Positions 6,363 to 6,719 of a stretch of 6,719 nucleotides of DNA are shown in pieces. The notes under the pieces were generated by a model. It had not been told where the DNA came from, searched no databases, and worked only from the letters and a program-made list of their open reading frames with translations. Every line of letters starts with the position of its first letter. Position 1 is the first letter of the stretch. Source of the stretch: Actinomycetes bacterium (GTDB lineage: Bacteria; Actinomycetota; Actinomycetes; Mycobacteriales; Micromonosporaceae); contig JAEZGP010000095.1 of NCBI GenBank assembly GCA_023437285.1, positions 1-6,719 of the forward strand. Direction: 5' to 3'. A program made the translations under genes and the position numbers.

Positions 6363-6406
6363 ATATCGACACCATGTCGACATCATATCGACAGCCTGTC
6401 GGCAAG
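6363..6406. promoter_or_regulatory. Four tandem 11-bp repeats, probable operator of the ABC operon
   Basis: Four consecutive 11-bp units lie head to tail: ATATCGACACC (6363), ATGTCGACATC (6374), ATATCGACAGC (6385) and CTGTCGGCAAG (6396). The first three share TCGACA at exactly 11-bp steps; the fourth is diverged. The same bases also form two inverted repeats, TCGACA-CCA-TGTCGA (6366-6380) and TCGACA-GCC-TGTCGG (6388-6402), repeated 22 bp apart. The block starts 5 bases upstream of the permease ribosome site, in the leader/promoter region. The inverted-repeat view fits two TetR dimers two helical turns apart; the 11-bp direct-repeat view resembles sites of SARP/OmpR-like winged-helix regulators. 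The co-transcribed TetR at 3864-4442 is the simplest candidate ligand. Confidence 0.72.
6382..6387 (-). promoter_or_regulatory. Possible -10 element of the ABC operon
   Basis: The minus strand reads TATGAT, five of six matches to the sigma-70-type -10 consensus, in an otherwise GC-rich region. Transcription would start near 6375, leaving a leader of about 32 bases that includes the ribosome site. No convincing -35 hexamer is seen about 17 bases upstream. The hexamer lies inside the 11-bp repeat array, so any protein bound to the array would occlude it. Confidence 0.4.
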
Positions 6407-6432
6407 ACCGGCCGGGTCCCTCCTCGTACGCA

Positions 6433-6448
6433 GTGCCTGGTGAGGCAC
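6433..6448 (-). terminator. Short hairpin just after the flavin oxidoreductase gene
   Basis: GTGCCT (6433-6438) and AGGCAC (6443-6448) form a perfect 6-bp stem with a 4-base loop, beginning one base past the TGA of the oxidoreductase gene. Position favours a transcription end or mRNA-protecting structure, but no U-run follows, as is common for GC-rich actinobacteria. Its ability to stop transcription before the ABC operon promoter is unproven. Confidence 0.4.
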
Positions 6449-6449
6449 G

Positions 6450-6719
6450 TCACGCGTGGTCGAGCACCCGCGCCAGGCCGGTGAGCGCGGCCAGCCCGGC
6501 GGAGCCGACGGGGGCCAGCACGACGCTGGTCGCGCCGGCGTCGTGGCGGGCCGCGATCCGCTCGCGGACCTGGGCCGGCGTCCCGGCCAACGCCAGCTCG
6601 GCCACCCACTCGTCCGGCATGGTCGCGGCGAACTCCTGCGGGCCCGCGCTCGCGCGGCGGTGCTCGGCCAGCGCGGCGGCAAACGGCAGCGCGGCCACGT
6701 GGGGCGCCCAGTCGGGCTC
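6450..6719 (-). CDS. LLM-class (luciferase-like) flavin-dependent oxidoreductase, C-terminal part
   Basis: An open frame enters from the right edge and ends in TGA at 6452-6450, giving the last 89 residues. The segment VAELALAGTPAQVRERIAARHDAGATSVVLAPVG matches the C-terminal pattern of luciferase-like monooxygenases, many of which are F420- or FMN-dependent in actinomycetes: a 'GTP..V...' helix followed by a 'GA..VVL.P.G' final beta-strand of the TIM barrel. A preceding helix (PFAAALAEHRR) is also typical. The cofactor and substrate pockets lie outside the window, so neither can be named. An in-frame GTG exists at 6698, but reading is open across it to the edge, so the true start is beyond the window. 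The gene ends 107 bases before the ABC permease start and seems to be a separate unit. Confidence 0.75.
   Translation of the reverse strand, partial: EPDWAPHVAALPFAAALAEHRRASAGPQEFAATMPDEWVAELALAGTPAQVRERIAARHDAGATSVVLAPVGSAGLAALTGLARVLDHA

Noticed and set aside
5217..6386. Upstream extension of the ATPase frame giving a 625-residue fusion
   Set aside because: The added part is an out-of-frame, Arg/Gly-rich shadow of the permease. The ATGA overlap and GGGAGG site mark the true ATPase start.
6451..6458. CACGCGTG palindrome as an operator
   Set aside because: It lies at the stop and last codons of the oxidoreductase gene, is only 8 bp, and such short GC palindromes are expected by chance here.

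Overview
The window is very GC-rich. Its codons end overwhelmingly in G or C, it uses GTG starts, and its gene families (an MMPL exporter, two TetR-family repressors, a luciferase-like flavin oxidoreductase, an Aur1-like PAP2 protein) are typical of an actinomycete chromosome, possibly Micromonosporaceae or Streptomyces-like. The genus cannot be fixed from this sequence. There is no tRNA, rRNA, transposase, integrase or CRISPR array. Nearly everything is transcribed leftward (minus strand); only a 14-codon tail at the extreme left appears to be on the plus strand.

Layout from right to left, in the direction of transcription. (1) 6719-6450: C-terminal part of a luciferase-like (LLM class) flavin-dependent oxidoreductase, followed by a small hairpin. 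(2) 6406-6363: an ordered array of four 11-bp repeats over the presumed promoter of an ABC export operon. (3) 6343-4509: an FtsX/MacB-type permease and its ATPase with a 4-nt ATGA overlap. (4) 4442-3864: a TetR-family regulator 66 bp downstream of the ATPase, probably in the same operon. (5) 3836-3804: two identical 14-bp palindromes, the likely operators of the next unit. (6) 3772-1026: a second TetR-family regulator and, 41 bp later, a 723-residue MMPL/RND exporter. (7) 1014-912: a spacer that can fold into a long stem-loop as minus-strand RNA. (8) 868-71: a PAP2/Aur1-like membrane phosphatase or phosphotransferase. (9) 47-1: the end of a convergent plus-strand gene.

The window therefore holds two adjacent, self-regulated export modules of different mechanism: an ATP-driven FtsX-type ABC pair with a TetR, and a proton-driven MMPL pump with a TetR. 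Each is preceded by its own repeat-type operator. The inferred logic is ligand-released repression: a TetR senses a hydrophobic or lipid-like compound, leaves its palindrome, and its transporter is made. The PAP2 enzyme next door would fit lipid or envelope chemistry, but a functional link is only suggested by position.

I recognise every complete protein to family level, so no new protein system is evident. The least ordinary signals are non-coding. One is the stem-loop at 912-1014, whose imperfect positions all become G-U pairs on the minus-strand RNA only. The other is the four-unit, 11-bp-period array at 6363-6406. Three start codons were placed downstream of the longest open frame on Shine-Dalgarno evidence: 3197, 3772 and 4442.
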